Assembly: GCA_026706385.1 (NCBI GenBank)
Contig: JAPOYV010000010.1
Coordinates: forward strand, 57,748 to 121,747
Direction: 5' to 3'
Length of the DNA: 64,000 nucleotides
Source: Gammaproteobacteria bacterium
GTDB taxonomy: Bacteria; Pseudomonadota; Gammaproteobacteria; Pseudomonadales; Azotimanducaceae
Shown here: positions 1 through 8,293 of the stretch, in pieces
Position numbering within the stretch: the first letter of the stretch is position 1
Layout: every line of letters starts with the position of its first letter
Made by a program: the position numbers and the translations under genes
The notes under the pieces: generated by a model
What the model was told of the DNA's origin: nothing
Database searches by the model: none
Seen by the model: only the letters and a program-made list of their open reading frames with translations

Positions 1-1
1 C

Positions 2-439
2 GACATCGTCGGTGCCCTTCCGCACCTCAATGAACGGTCCGTGCGAACCCATGTTGTGAGCCGGTGCTGCGCCAACGCTCCGAGCCACCATGCGCATCGC
101 TGGGCGTACTTCCAACGCCTCGAGCGCGGCCTCTACGAGATCCGCGCCGGCTACCGCGACGCCGACCCCTTGCAGGTCGCCGACACTCCAGCCACCTACG
201 AGCTTGCGACCGTGACACCGCGCCAGTCCATTCACGCGGTTGTGGTCGAAAGCGAAGGGCTCTACGTGGCGGAGTGCTTAGAGATCGCCATCGTCACGCA
301 AGGGGCAACCTTGGACGAGACGCTCGCCCAGCTACGCGAGGCTGTCATCCTCTACATGGCCGACGAGGATCCGCGCACGGTAGGCGTCGTTCCTAAGCCG
401 CGTCTGCAGGTGACACTGGAAGTCGCGACAGGCTGCTAG
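2..439 (+). CDS. HicB-family antitoxin-like protein with N-terminal winged-helix-like segment (5' partial)
   Basis: The C-terminal ~75 residues have the HicB antitoxin pattern: a strand-rich start reading IHAVVVESEGLYVAECLE, then a TLDETLAQLREAVILY helix. HicB proteins bind and neutralise the HicA mRNA interferase. The frame has no stop back to the left edge, so the gene is partial. The upstream ~50 residues (around SVRTHVVSRCCANAP and YFQRLERGLYEI) resemble a small winged-helix domain of the DUF7669 type, recalled from memory. The protein could therefore be a DNA-binding/HicB fusion. A stand-alone HicB starting at GTG 212 is also possible, although no good ribosome binding site precedes it. 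A HicA-like gene follows, supporting an antitoxin role. Confidence 0.6.
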   Translation, partial: DIVGALPHLNERSVRTHVVSRCCANAPSHHAHRWAYFQRLERGLYEIRAGYRDADPLQVADTPATYELATVTPRQSIHAVVVESEGLYVAECLEIAIVTQGATLDETLAQLREAVILYMADEDPRTVGVVPKPRLQVTLEVATGC

Positions 440-567
440 CCATGCGCCATCGAAAGAACCCTTGGCTAGCGCGGCTACGCCCATCCAGAAACCCGCCAAG
501 GCCCGACGGCCAGGAACTTTGCTCAAACTGCACAGATGAACCGCGGTCGAGAAAAACCGCTAGGACC

Positions 568-813
568 ATGCCGCGGCTAAGGCGGCTCGGCGCCCGAGAT
601 GCCCTGCGGGTGCTGCATGAGTTCGGTTTCGAGGTCGTGTCCATACGGGGCAGCCATGCGAAGGTCGTGCGGATCGGCATGGACGGGCGGAAGGAAATCC
701 TTGTCGTCCCCGTCAACAGACAACTGGCGTTGGGCACCCTGCACGCCATCTACCGTCAGGCATGCCGCTTCATTCCGGAAGATCTTCTGCGGCCCCATTT
801 CTTCACCGACTGA
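568..813 (+). CDS. hicA: HicA-family toxin (mRNA interferase)
   Basis: This 81-residue protein matches HicA (YcfA) toxins. It has a short double-stranded-RNA-binding fold with the GSHAK motif holding the catalytic His (about residue 30), followed by a strand and the L-x-x-GTLHAIYRQA helix. HicA cleaves mRNA and is inhibited by HicB. Start ATG 568 is chosen because the homologous region begins there. The frame is open to ATG 442, but those 42 extra residues have no HicA character. The preceding HicB-like gene ends 128 bases upstream, a wider gap than usual for hicAB pairs. Confidence 0.7.
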   Translation: MPRLRRLGARDALRVLHEFGFEVVSIRGSHAKVVRIGMDGRKEILVVPVNRQLALGTLHAIYRQACRFIPEDLLRPHFFTD

Positions 814-839
814 CCCACCGGGGGCCGGCTCTGGAGTGC

Positions 840-868
840 TTGACAACCCCTTGACGCGCTTCGACAAT
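840..868 (+). promoter_or_regulatory. Candidate sigma-70 promoter for tRNA-Met
   Basis: A perfect -35 hexamer TTGACA (840-845) is followed after 17 bases by GACAAT (863-868), a 4/6 match to the -10 consensus. Transcription would start near 875, about 58 bases before the tRNA-Met gene and upstream of two small hairpins. No experimental support. Confidence 0.45.
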
Positions 869-873
869 CCCGC

Positions 874-906
874 CCCGTCCTAAGGACGGGCTCCGTCCTA
901 AGACGG
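874..906. repeat. Two adjacent short hairpins
   Basis: CCCGTCC-taa-GGACGGG (874-890) is followed by CCGTC-ctaa-GACGG (893-906). Both are perfect short palindromes with related stems and similar loops, lying between the toxin gene and tRNA-Met. They could end the hicA transcript or shape the tRNA leader. No U-tract follows. Confidence 0.6.
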
Positions 907-932
907 GCCGCGTCGGACGGGGCACGGGGCGA

Positions 933-1009
933 GGCTGCGTAGCTCAGTTGGTTAGAGCACAGCATTCATAATGCTGGGGTCGTTGGTTCAAGTCCAACCG
1001 CAGCTACCA
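933..1009 (+). tRNA. tRNA-Met (CAT anticodon)
   Basis: A 77-base cloverleaf closely resembling E. coli elongator tRNA-Met. The acceptor stem is GGCTGCG paired with CGCAGCT (terminal G-U). The D-arm is AGCTCAGTTGGTTAGAGC, the anticodon stem CAGCA/TGCTG encloses TTCATAA, the T-arm contains GGTTCAAGTCC, and CCA is encoded. A CAT anticodon could also be a lysidine-modified Ile tRNA, but the body matches elongator Met. Confidence 0.93.
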
Positions 1010-1065
1010 CCGTCCGATAATCGCTCGGTCGCGTAGACGTCACCAACCCGCGAGAAACCGAACCC

Positions 1066-1479
1066 ATGAAAACCGTGCCCACCAAAGCGAGTGTCGCCGC
1101 GTTCCTCGGACAGCTCGACGATGCCAAGCGCCGGGACGCCGAGACCGTCGCCGCAATCATGGAGGAGGTCACCGGTGCACCGGCCGTGATGTGGGGCAGT
1201 TCCATTGTCGGCTTCGGGCGATACCACTACCGCTACGCCAGCGGTCGCGAAGGGGACTTCTTCGTTGCCGGCTTCGCGCCGCGCAAACGCGCGCTGACCC
1301 TTTACATCATGGCCGGCTTCGCCGCGTACGACGCACTCCTTCTGAAGCTCGGCAAGTTCACCGTCGGCAAGTCCTGCCTATACGTCAAACGGCTCGCAGA
1401 CGTCGACTTGGCCGTGCTGCGCGAACTCATCGAACAGTCAGCGGCAGCCATCCGCGACAAGTACCCGGACGAGGCTTGA
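1066..1479 (+). CDS. DUF1801 (YdhG-like) domain protein
   Basis: This 137-residue protein has the DUF1801 signature: a helical N-terminus (SVAAFLGQLDDAKRRDAETV), a MWGSSIVGFGRYHYRY core, a TLYIM strand, and the LLLKLGKFTVGKSCLYVKRLADVD region. Proteins of this fold are small, cytosolic and mostly of unknown function. The start ATG lies 56 bases after tRNA-Met. Its stop overlaps the next gene's probable TTG start, so the two are likely co-expressed. Confidence 0.85.
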   Translation: MKTVPTKASVAAFLGQLDDAKRRDAETVAAIMEEVTGAPAVMWGSSIVGFGRYHYRYASGREGDFFVAGFAPRKRALTLYIMAGFAAYDALLLKLGKFTVGKSCLYVKRLADVDLAVLRELIEQSAAAIRDKYPDEA

Positions 1480-1931
1480 CCGAGGCGGCGCACCGCCAGC
1501 GCGCGGATATCAACGAAGAGGCTCTGCCCTTCCTGCGGCGACGGATCGTCGACATGCTGCCGGCGCGCCGCGTCACGGCCAAGCTGATTGCAGAGAACAT
1601 CGCCTTCGGCGCGGCGGTTCTCGGGGCCGGGCACATCGAACTGGTCGACGACGGCCCCTGGTGGTTCATCGCCAGCGAGTTCAACTGGCTTGGCGCATCG
1701 AAGGCGGCCGAAAGCGAGGTCGAACTGTTCGAACGCCTGGTGCCGTTCCCAGAGCAGTCCCCCACGGGGCACCGCGCCGAGATCTATGTCACGGCGTTCG
1801 CCGACCACGCCTACTTCCGCATCGGCGACGTCGTCACCTGGATTCGCGGGGAACCGATTGCCGATGGCTTGCCGGATGCCGGCGTGACGCCGCCGTGGTG
1901 CAGCAACGTGTTGGCGTTCCGGATGGCCTGA
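1476..1931 (+). CDS. Conserved-looking protein of unknown function
   Basis: A 151-residue product not assigned to a family. The frame is protein-like: an N-terminal helical part (LPFLRRRIVDMLPARRVTAKLIAENIAFGAAV), then a strand-rich region (GPWWFIASEFNWL, EIYVTAFADHAYFRIGDVVTWIRG). The chosen start is TTG 1476, overlapping the upstream TGA; ATG 1554 is the first ATG inside this region. The in-frame extension upstream lies in the DUF1801 gene and is not protein-like. It converges on ychF, 12 bases away. Confidence 0.55.
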   Translation: MTEAAHRQRADINEEALPFLRRRIVDMLPARRVTAKLIAENIAFGAAVLGAGHIELVDDGPWWFIASEFNWLGASKAAESEVELFERLVPFPEQSPTGHRAEIYVTAFADHAYFRIGDVVTWIRGEPIADGLPDAGVTPPWCSNVLAFRMA

Positions 1932-1943
1932 GGGTTCCGGCCG

Positions 1944-3035
1944 TCAGACGTTGAAGCGAAAGTGGACCACGTCACCGTCCTGCACGGCGTAGTCCTTGCC
2001 TTCGAGGCGACGCTTGCCCGCTTCGCGCGCGCCGACCTCGCCACCGCAAGCGATGTAGTCGTCGTAGCCGATGACTTCGGCGCGAATGAAGCCGCGCTCG
2101 AAGTCCGTGTGGATGACGCCCGCAGCTTGCGGCGCCAACGTGCCCACCGGCACCGTCCATGCGCGGGCTTCCTTGGGACCCGCCGTGAAGTAGTGGTGCA
2201 GGCCAAGCAGCCGATAGCCCGCCCGCACCACGCGGTCGAGACCCGCCTCGGCCAAGCCGAGGTCGGCGAGGAACTCGGCGCGATCGGCGGAATCGAGTTC
2301 GCTGATCTCCGCCTCGATCTTGGCGCATACCGGCACCGCGACCGCGCCTTGCGCCGCCGCCAGGGTGACGACCTCGTCGAGCATGGGGTTGGCGTCGAAG
2401 CCGTCCTCGGCGACATTCGCGACGTACATCACCGGCTTCTGCGTGATGAAGTGACAGTCCCGCAGCGCCGCCAACTCGTGGGCGGCCAATCCTTGCGCAC
2501 GCACCGGTGTGCCCGCATCGAGCGCTTCCCGAACGCGGTCGAGGATCGCGACCAGCGCTTGTGCATCCTTGTCCCCCGCGTTGGCCACGCGCCGATGCCG
2601 GTCGTGAACGCGGTCCGCGGTTTCCAGGTCCGCAAGCGCGAGTTCCGTCTCGATGACCTCGATGTCGTCGCGCGGCGACACCCGGCCCACAACGTGGACA
2701 ACGTTGGCGTCGTTGAAACAGCGCACGACGTGGGCGATGGCATCCGCTTCCCGGATGTGGGCGAGGAACCGGTTGCCGAGGCCTTCCCCCTTGGACGCGC
2801 CAGCCACCAGGCCCGCGATGTCTACGAATTCCATCGCGCTCGGGACGACCCGTGCCGGATTGACGATTTCGGCGATCCTGTCGAGGCGCGGATCCGGGAT
2901 CGGCACGACGCCGGTATTCGGCTCGATCGTGCAGAACGGAAAGTTCTCGGCTTCGATGCCGGCACGCGTCAGCGCGTTGAACAACGTCGACTTGCCAACG
3001 TTCGGAAGCCCGACGATGCCGCAGTGGAAACCCAT
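1944..3035 (-). CDS. ychF: Redox-regulated ATPase YchF (Obg/OLA1 family)
   Basis: This 363-residue protein is full length for YchF, a P-loop NTPase that prefers ATP and associates with ribosomes. The G1 motif GLPNVGKST is at residues 9-17. Switch II reads [17 protein letters not shown] and the C-terminal TGS domain ends in [15 protein letters not shown]. The upstream gene pth begins its final codons at the same coordinate (pth 3' end and ychF start share base 3035), the usual pth-ychF coupling. Confidence 0.97.
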   Translation of the reverse strand: MGFHCGIVGLPNVGKSTLFNALTRAGIEAENFPFCTIEPNTGVVPIPDPRLDRIAEIVNPARVVPSAMEFVDIAGLVAGASKGEGLGNRFLAHIREADAIAHVVRCFNDANVVHVVGRVSPRDDIEVIETELALADLETADRVHDRHRRVANAGDKDAQALVAILDRVREALDAGTPVRAQGLAAHELAALRDCHFITQKPVMYVANVAEDGFDANPMLDEVVTLAAAQGAVAVPVCAKIEAEISELDSADRAEFLADLGLAEAGLDRVVRAGYRLLGLHHYFTAGPKEARAWTVPVGTLAPQAAGVIHTDFERGFIRAEVIGYDDYIACGGEVGAREAGKRRLEGKDYAVQDGDVVHFRFNV

Positions 3036-3625
3036 CAGAGACTCGGCCGCGGTGCGTGGAAGAGGTTCATCGCCCCGTCGATGTCGCCGTCGAGGACCAG
3101 ATCGAGGACTTGGTCGTCGAGATCCGCGGACTCGGCCGCGGCGTCACGCTCCGCCTGCGGCATCGCAACGCCCGTGAGGTACGCCACCATGTTCTCGGCA
3201 CTTCCCGGATGTCCCACCCCGATCCGCAACCGGGGGAATCCACGGTCATTGGCCAAGCCGGCGATGACGCTCTTCAGGCCGTTGTGCCCATTGTGGCCTC
3301 CGTCCTTCTTGAGCCGGCTCACGCCGACGGGGAACGCGACTTCGTCGTAGGCCACGAGGACCTCCTGCGCGGTCATTCGGTAGAAACGCGCGACGGCTCC
3401 GACCGCCTCGCCGGAGAGATTCACGTAGGTCGTCGGCAACAGCAGTCGGACGTCCCGACCGAGGATGTCGCCGCGGCCCAACAGACCCTTGAACTTTCGA
3501 TCGTCAGCCAGACGAATGCCGAACCGTTGGGCCAGTTCCAGGAGCCAGGCCGCGCCGACATTGTGGCGAGTCCGCGCATACCGTGTCCCCGGGTTGCCGA
3601 GGCCGGCGATCAGGCGAATGGCCAC
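3035..3625 (-). CDS. pth: Peptidyl-tRNA hydrolase
   Basis: This 196-residue enzyme releases peptides from prematurely dropped peptidyl-tRNA. The N-terminal [17 protein letters not shown] motif contains the catalytic His at residue 21. The DDRKFKG segment, the [15 protein letters not shown] motif and [14 protein letters not shown] are all present and match the family. It lies between rplY and ychF in the standard gammaproteobacterial order and abuts ychF. Confidence 0.97.
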   Translation of the reverse strand: MAIRLIAGLGNPGTRYARTRHNVGAAWLLELAQRFGIRLADDRKFKGLLGRGDILGRDVRLLLPTTYVNLSGEAVGAVARFYRMTAQEVLVAYDEVAFPVGVSRLKKDGGHNGHNGLKSVIAGLANDRGFPRLRIGVGHPGSAENMVAYLTGVAMPQAERDAAAESADLDDQVLDLVLDGDIDGAMNLFHAPRPSL

Positions 3626-3649
3626 GGCGGACGGACCGACGGAGGAGCG

Positions 3650-4309
3650 CTACTCGCTGTCCGGTTCGACTTCCGCTTCGGGCTCTTGCTCTTCGTCGCC
3701 TTGGTCATCGTCCTCGCTCGGGCCGCCGCGCCGCGCCGTCACGCTGATGACCGGCATGTCGTGGTCGGCGCCGAGGCCCAAGGCGACGATGCTGACGCCT
3801 TCGGGCAACTCGAGATCGGACAGGTGCAAGGACTGCCCCACGTGCATGTCCGCGACGTCCACTTCGATGTACTCCGGCAAATGCCGCGGCAGACAGCTAA
3901 CCTCGATCTCGATCAGGTTGTGCGCCAAGCGGCCACCGTCGAGTTTGACGCCCGCACACTGCTCTTCGTTGGCGAAGCGCAAGGGGACATTCATGTGCAC
4001 CGGCAAGTCCTCCCGGACGCGCAGGAAGTCGACGTGTTGAACCCGCTCCGTGGCCGGGTGCCGCTGGACGTCCCGCAGCACGCACGCCTGGGTCACGTCC
4101 CCGACCTCGATGTTCAGTATCCGCGAGGAGAATGCCTCTTCCTGCATCGCCCTGGCGAGATCACGGGACGCGATGGACAACGCCACAGGGTCTCGACCAC
4201 CGCCATAGAGGATGCCGGGGACCTTCTCGTCGAGACGGCGAAGGCGTCGACTCGCGCCTTTGCCCACCTGTTCGCGGAACTCCGCGCGGACGACGATTTG
4301 CTCTGCCAT
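3650..4309 (-). CDS. rplY: 50S ribosomal protein L25 (CTC/TL5 type)
   Basis: L25 binds 5S rRNA in the large subunit. The 5S-binding beta-barrel is N-terminal (REQVGKGASRRLRRLDEKVPGILYGG) and is followed by the longer TL5/CTC C-terminal domain (VPLRFANEEQCAGVKLDGG to VSIVAL). A strongly acidic tail of about 25 residues ends the protein. Start ATG 4309 is favoured because a GGAG lies 9 bases upstream. ATG 4315 would leave only 3 bases after that GGAG. In related bacteria prs normally sits directly upstream; here tRNA-Gln does. Confidence 0.93.
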   Translation of the reverse strand: MAEQIVVRAEFREQVGKGASRRLRRLDEKVPGILYGGGRDPVALSIASRDLARAMQEEAFSSRILNIEVGDVTQACVLRDVQRHPATERVQHVDFLRVREDLPVHMNVPLRFANEEQCAGVKLDGGRLAHNLIEIEVSCLPRHLPEYIEVDVADMHVGQSLHLSDLELPEGVSIVALGLGADHDMPVISVTARRGGPSEDDDQGDEEQEPEAEVEPDSE

Positions 4310-4379
4310 GGTCATGTGCTCCACTCGCCACGGGGCAAGCAACCCCCCGCGACGATGACATCTCATGCATTTCAAAAGC

Positions 4380-4454
4380 TGGCTGGGGCGGCAGGATTCG
4401 AACCTGCGCATGCCGGGATCAAAACCCGGTGCCTTACCGCTTGGCGACGCCCCA
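4380..4454 (-). tRNA. tRNA-Gln (TTG anticodon)
   Basis: A 75-base cloverleaf on the minus strand. The acceptor TGGGGCG pairs with CGCCCCA, the D-arm is GCCAAGCGGTAAGGC, the anticodon stem CCGGG/CCCGG encloses TTTTGAT, the T-loop is GGTTCGAATCC, and GCCA ends the gene. It is very similar to E. coli tRNA-Gln. Its place next to lolB and rplY matches the Pseudomonas-type order. Confidence 0.95.
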
Positions 4455-4531
4455 ATTCGATGCGACGCGCATCGCGTCCAGCACGCTCTACCCAAAAGGG
4501 CGGCGTATTCTGATTGGCGCGTGTCGGGCTG

Positions 4532-4783
4532 TCAACGCGCGCCTTGCTCCGGCGACCGCCTGCCCGTGCGCTCCCCGGCTGAGGGCTCGAGCGCACTCGC
4601 CCGTTGCCGTTCGTACTCCTCGTACGTCGCCGGGAGAAGCTGCTCGCGACATCGTTCCCGCTCCGCCGCGCTGACCTTGAGGTCGCACTCCCTGACGTTC
4701 TCTCGATACACGGCGTCGTAGCGATCCTGTGCGGTACAGGCTGCGACGCTCGCGACCAGCACGCCGACCGAGGCCACTCGCAT
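4532..4783 (-). CDS. Small predicted lipoprotein carrying the EPSAGER repeat
   Basis: An 83-residue protein with a short hydrophobic signal (VASVGVLVASVAAC) ending in a plausible lipobox V-A-A-C, so it is probably a membrane-anchored lipoprotein. The mature part is charged and helical (RENVRECDLKVSAAERERCREQLLPATYEEYERQR). The C-terminal end contains EPSAGER, encoded by a 21-base sequence identical to one repeated in rpsQ (see 4568-4588). It lies 10 bases after lolB, in the place usually held by ispE. No family was recognised. Confidence 0.6.
   Translation of the reverse strand: MRVASVGVLVASVAACTAQDRYDAVYRENVRECDLKVSAAERERCREQLLPATYEEYERQRASALEPSAGERTGRRSPEQGAR
4568..4588 (-). repeat. 21-base dispersed repeat shared with rpsQ
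   Basis: These 21 bases, read on the minus strand, encode EPSAGER. They are identical to the start of two of the 45-bp repeat units in rpsQ (40794-40949) and are used in the same reading frame. Flanking bases differ, so the match has sharp ends. Confidence 0.75.
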
Positions 4784-4793
4784 GGCGCGCCAC

Positions 4794-5378
4794 TCAAGCA
4801 ACCAACCACTCCTTGCAGACAATAACGATCCTGCGCTCACGCTGCACCGCGACGACTCTCCCAGGGACCGGGCCGAGAGCGCTCTCGGCCCAGCGGGACA
4901 CCTCGACGGTCCAGCCGAGCTGCTCGAAACGAGCCAAGGTGCCGTCGGCCGTTCGACGCTGCTCTGCGACCGTGCTCCGGGGATCGTAGCGGCCGCGCAC
5001 CCAATGCGGCAACGCCGATATGGGCACCGACCAACCCAGTGCGGACGCCATGAACGGCTCCGCGCTGATGCCGCTGGTCGTCGCCCCGCGCGCGTCTGTG
5101 ACCGTGAGCCGCCCGGCATCGCCGCGCAGGTGTACACGGCCCTGTCCCAAAGGTCCCCAAAGCTCGATGTCGAAGGCCTCGCCCGTCTGAATCCAGTCGA
5201 ACGACGCGCTGAAGGCATCGCCCGGACCGCGTACGGCGATCTTGCCACGCAGCCGGAACTCCGCGCCTGAGGCATCCTCGGGCAGTCTGGCAACCGTGCA
5301 GCCGGAGACCAAGACGCCGACCAACAACAAGGCGACGGCCACGCTCGGGCCGGCACGGCCTGTAGAATCGCGACCCAT
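4794..5378 (-). CDS. lolB: Outer-membrane lipoprotein LolB
   Basis: LolB receives lipoproteins from LolA and inserts them into the outer membrane. This 194-residue protein has a signal peptide ([15 protein letters not shown]) with lipobox L-V-S-G-C. LolB-like features follow: [38 protein letters not shown] and a hydrophobic-barrel body with [10 protein letters not shown]. Start ATG at 5378 overlaps the prfA start codon on the other strand. In related genomes hemA lies on the far side of lolB and ispE follows it; both are missing here. Confidence 0.88.
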   Translation of the reverse strand: MGRDSTGRAGPSVAVALLLVGVLVSGCTVARLPEDASGAEFRLRGKIAVRGPGDAFSASFDWIQTGEAFDIELWGPLGQGRVHLRGDAGRLTVTDARGATTSGISAEPFMASALGWSVPISALPHWVRGRYDPRSTVAEQRRTADGTLARFEQLGWTVEVSRWAESALGPVPGRVVAVQRERRIVIVCKEWLVA

Positions 5379-6471
5379 GGCCCTGTCGACGTCCATTCTC
5401 GGCAAGCTTACCGACCTAACCGAGCGGCATGAAGAGTTGGCGGCCCTGCTCGCCGATCCGGAGGTGGTGACCGACCGGGACCGGTTCACCGCGCTGTCCC
5501 GCGAGTACGCCGAACTCGAGCCCGTCATCGCGGCCTACCAGGACTACCGCAGGGCCACCGCCGACCTCGACGACGCTTTGATCCTCGAAGCCGACGAGGA
5601 CGAGGCGATCCGCGAATTGGCGCGCGAAGACGCGGCCAGTACGCGCAAGACCCTGGCCGCCGTCGAAACCACCGTCAAGACTTTGCTGATCCCGAGGGAC
5701 CCGAACGACGAACGCAATATCTTCCTCGAGATCCGCGCCGGCACGGGCGGCGACGAGGCCGCACTGTTCGCCGGCGACCTGTACCGGATGTACGTGCGCT
5801 ACGCCGAGGACGCGGGCTGGCGCGTCGGCATCCTGAGCGACCGCGCCGGCGAGCACGGCGGCTTCAAGGAGATCATCGCCCGCATAGAAGGCCGCCGGGT
5901 GTACAGCCGCCTGAAGTTCGAGTCCGGCGCGCACCGCGTCCAGCGTGTTCCCGAGACCGAGTCGCAAGGCCGCATCCACACATCCGCCTGCACCGTCGCG
6001 GTGCTGCCCGAGCAGGACGCCATCGACGACGTGGACATCGACAAGGCGGATCTGCGGATCGATACGTTCCGCGCTTCGGGCGCCGGCGGCCAGCACGTCA
6101 ACAAGACGGACTCGGCGGTGCGCCTGACCCATCTCCCCACGGGGATCGTGGTCGAATGCCAGGATGAGCGTTCCCAGTTGAAGAACCGGGCGCGTGCGAT
6201 GCAGTTGATGCACGCCAAGCTGCTGGACGCCGCGCAGGCCCGGCAGACCGCCGAGCAGGCGGAGACACGCCGTTCCCTGGTGGGCAGCGGCGACCGCTCG
6301 GAGCGGATACGGACCTACAACTTCCCGCAAGGGCGGGTGACCGACCACCGCATCGGGCTCACCCTGTACAAGCTCGACGAAGTCATCGCCGGCCGCCTCG
6401 ACCACATCATCGAGCCGTTGACGCAGGAGCACCAGGCGGACCAACTGAAGCGGCTCGGCGAACCGGCATGA
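5377..6471 (+). CDS. prfA: Peptide chain release factor 1
   Basis: RF1 reads UAA and UAG. This 364-residue protein has the stop-codon recognition loop as P-E-T within [14 protein letters not shown], and the GGQ motif ([19 protein letters not shown]) that triggers peptidyl-tRNA hydrolysis. Start ATG 5377 matches the family's N-terminus ([12 protein letters not shown]). No clear Shine-Dalgarno precedes it. A -10-like TAGAAT (5363-5368) lies just upstream, so the message may be nearly leaderless. prmC overlaps its stop by four bases. Confidence 0.97.
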   Translation: MALSTSILGKLTDLTERHEELAALLADPEVVTDRDRFTALSREYAELEPVIAAYQDYRRATADLDDALILEADEDEAIRELAREDAASTRKTLAAVETTVKTLLIPRDPNDERNIFLEIRAGTGGDEAALFAGDLYRMYVRYAEDAGWRVGILSDRAGEHGGFKEIIARIEGRRVYSRLKFESGAHRVQRVPETESQGRIHTSACTVAVLPEQDAIDDVDIDKADLRIDTFRASGAGGQHVNKTDSAVRLTHLPTGIVVECQDERSQLKNRARAMQLMHAKLLDAAQARQTAEQAETRRSLVGSGDRSERIRTYNFPQGRVTDHRIGLTLYKLDEVIAGRLDHIIEPLTQEHQADQLKRLGEPA

Positions 6472-7325
6472 ACGCCGCGGGCCCGCAAACCATCGGCGAC
6501 TGCGTCGGCTTCGCGCGGCGTCGGCTGCCGCGCCTGGAAGCCGACGTCCTCACGGCGTACGCGCTGGTAGTGCCCCGCAGCGACCTCTATGCATTCCAGG
6601 AGCGTTCGGTCAACCCCAGGGTCGGCGCCCGAGTCGCCGAGTGGGTCGAACGCCGGGTAGGCGGCGAACCAGTCGCCTACATCCTCGGCGAGCGCGAATT
6701 CTGGGGCCTGCGGCTCAGCGTCACTCCGGACGCCTTGATCCCGCGTTCCGAAACCGAGACGCTGGTTGCCGCTGCATTGCCGCGCACTGGCCCCAAGGCC
6801 AGGGTCGCCGACCTGGGCACAGGCTGTGGCGCTATCGCGCTGGCAGTCGCGTCCGAGCGTCCGGAAGCCCGGATCATCGCGACCGACATCGACTTGGCCT
6901 GCGTCGAACTGTGTCGCCGCAACGCTCTGCGACTTCAACTCGCGGCTACGCAGGCGGGCCTCGGCGTCGACGTGGTCGCGGCGGATCTCTTCGACGGCAT
7001 CGGCGGCGAATTCGACGTGATCGTGAGCAATCCGCCTTACGTCGCCGCCGGCGACGCCCATCTCAATCGCGGGGATCTGCGTTTCGAACCACGTCTCGCC
7101 CTCGACGGCGGCGCATGCGGTCTCAGAGTGATCGAACGACTGATCCGCGAAGCCCCTGGTCATCTCGCCGACGGCGGCTGGCTGTGCATCGAGCACGGCT
7201 GCACGCAGCACCAAGCCGTGCGCGGCTTGTTCGTCGCGGCCGGATTCGACGCCGTGGAGTGTATTCCCGATCTCGAACAGCGTCCGCGGGCAACCGTGGG
7301 CCAGAAGCGCGTGGCAGCGCCATGA
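6468..7325 (+). CDS. prmC: Release factor glutamine methyltransferase
   Basis: PrmC methylates the Gln of the GGQ motif of RF1 and RF2, using S-adenosylmethionine. This 285-residue protein has the N-terminal helical domain, SAM motif [16 protein letters not shown], and the catalytic substrate-binding motif NPPYVAAGD preceded by FDVIVS. ATGA overlaps link it to prfA upstream and moeB downstream, so the three genes form one operon. Confidence 0.97.
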   Translation: MNAAGPQTIGDCVGFARRRLPRLEADVLTAYALVVPRSDLYAFQERSVNPRVGARVAEWVERRVGGEPVAYILGEREFWGLRLSVTPDALIPRSETETLVAAALPRTGPKARVADLGTGCGAIALAVASERPEARIIATDIDLACVELCRRNALRLQLAATQAGLGVDVVAADLFDGIGGEFDVIVSNPPYVAAGDAHLNRGDLRFEPRLALDGGACGLRVIERLIREAPGHLADGGWLCIEHGCTQHQAVRGLFVAAGFDAVECIPDLEQRPRATVGQKRVAAP

Positions 7326-8068
7326 ACGACGACCAGCTACTGCGCTACAGCCGCCAGATCATGCTCCCGGAGTTCGATGTGGCGGGCCAGGATGCCTTGC
7401 TTGATGGGCACGCACTGATCGTCGGACTCGGCGGCTTGGGATCGCCCGCGGCGCTGTACCTGGCCGCCGCCGGGATCGGTTCCCTGACGCTGGTCGACTT
7501 CGACACGGTCGAGGTCTCCAATCTGCAACGCCAGATCATCCACGACCAGCACTCGCTCGGCCGCGACAAGGTGGCCTCGGCCGCTGACCGCATCGCCGCC
7601 ATCAACCCTGACACGAAGGTGCATACGGTCGCTGCCAAGCTCGATGACCGGGGGCTCGCGGAGACCATCGCGGACGTCGACGTGGTGATCGACGGGACGG
7701 ACAATTTCGCGATCCGCTATGCGATCAACAAGGCCTGCTTCGCAAAGGGGAAACCGCTGGTGTCGGGCGCGGCCATTCGCATGGAAGGCCAGGTCGCGGT
7801 TTTCGACCCGCGCCGCGCCGACTCGCCCTGCTACCAGTGCCTCTACGCGGACGCCGCCGACGTGGTGCTGAACTGCGCGGAGAACGGCGTTGCCGCGCCC
7901 CTCGTCGGCATCGTCGGCAGCATTCAGGCCATGGAGGCCATCAAGGTGGTCGCGGACGTCGGGGATACGCTCACCGGCTACGTGCTCTACCTCGACGCCA
8001 AGCGCATGGAACTGCGCAAGCTCAAACTGTCACGGGATCCGAACTGCCCCACCTGCGCCGCCCGCTGA
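7322..8068 (+). CDS. moeB: Molybdopterin-synthase adenylyltransferase / ThiF-family E1-like enzyme
   Basis: MoeB/ThiF/HesA enzymes adenylate the C-terminus of a small sulfur-carrier protein. This 248-residue protein shows the nucleotide-binding GLGGLGSPAALYLAAAGIG, the DFDTVEVSNLQRQ motif, DGTDNFAIRYAINKAC, and zinc-binding pairs CYQC and CPTC. The start ATG overlaps the prmC stop. MoeB, rather than ThiF, is inferred from position after prfA-prmC; a thiamine role cannot be excluded. Confidence 0.9.
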   Translation: MNDDQLLRYSRQIMLPEFDVAGQDALLDGHALIVGLGGLGSPAALYLAAAGIGSLTLVDFDTVEVSNLQRQIIHDQHSLGRDKVASAADRIAAINPDTKVHTVAAKLDDRGLAETIADVDVVIDGTDNFAIRYAINKACFAKGKPLVSGAAIRMEGQVAVFDPRRADSPCYQCLYADAADVVLNCAENGVAAPLVGIVGSIQAMEAIKVVADVGDTLTGYVLYLDAKRMELRKLKLSRDPNCPTCAAR

Positions 8069-8165
8069 CCGCGACCGGTTAGTAGCGGTGGCCCGATCAC
8101 CGTCCGGGACATCCGCGTCAGCGCCGTCTCGCCCCGGGAGCGGGTTGCGCCGCCACCGCCGCCAG

Positions 8166-8293
8166 GTGCGGAGATCACCGCACGACTGCTGCCGGGAGAT
8201 TTCGCGCAGCGAAATCTCGGGGCGACCGCGAAGCGGTCGCGTCGCCTATGCAGGCAACCCCGGCATAGGCTTATGCGGGCAAGCCCGCATAAG
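8166..8293. repeat. Cluster of five consecutive hairpins
   Basis: The spacer between convergent moeB and the sulfatase gene holds five palindromes in 128 bases: 8166-8183 (GTGCGG/CCGCAC), 8196-8218 (GAGATTTCGC/GCGAAATCTC), 8222-8240 (GCGACCGC/GCGGTCGC), 8244-8270 (GCCTATGC/GCATAGGC) and 8270-8293 (CTTATGCGGG/CCCGCATAAG). The last spans the sulfatase stop codon. No U-tracts follow. Bases 8069-8165 hold no recognisable feature. Confidence 0.85.

Noticed and set aside
1962..3350. 462-codon frame antisense to ychF and pth
   Set aside because: Crosses the junction of two well-identified minus-strand genes and has no domain signature.
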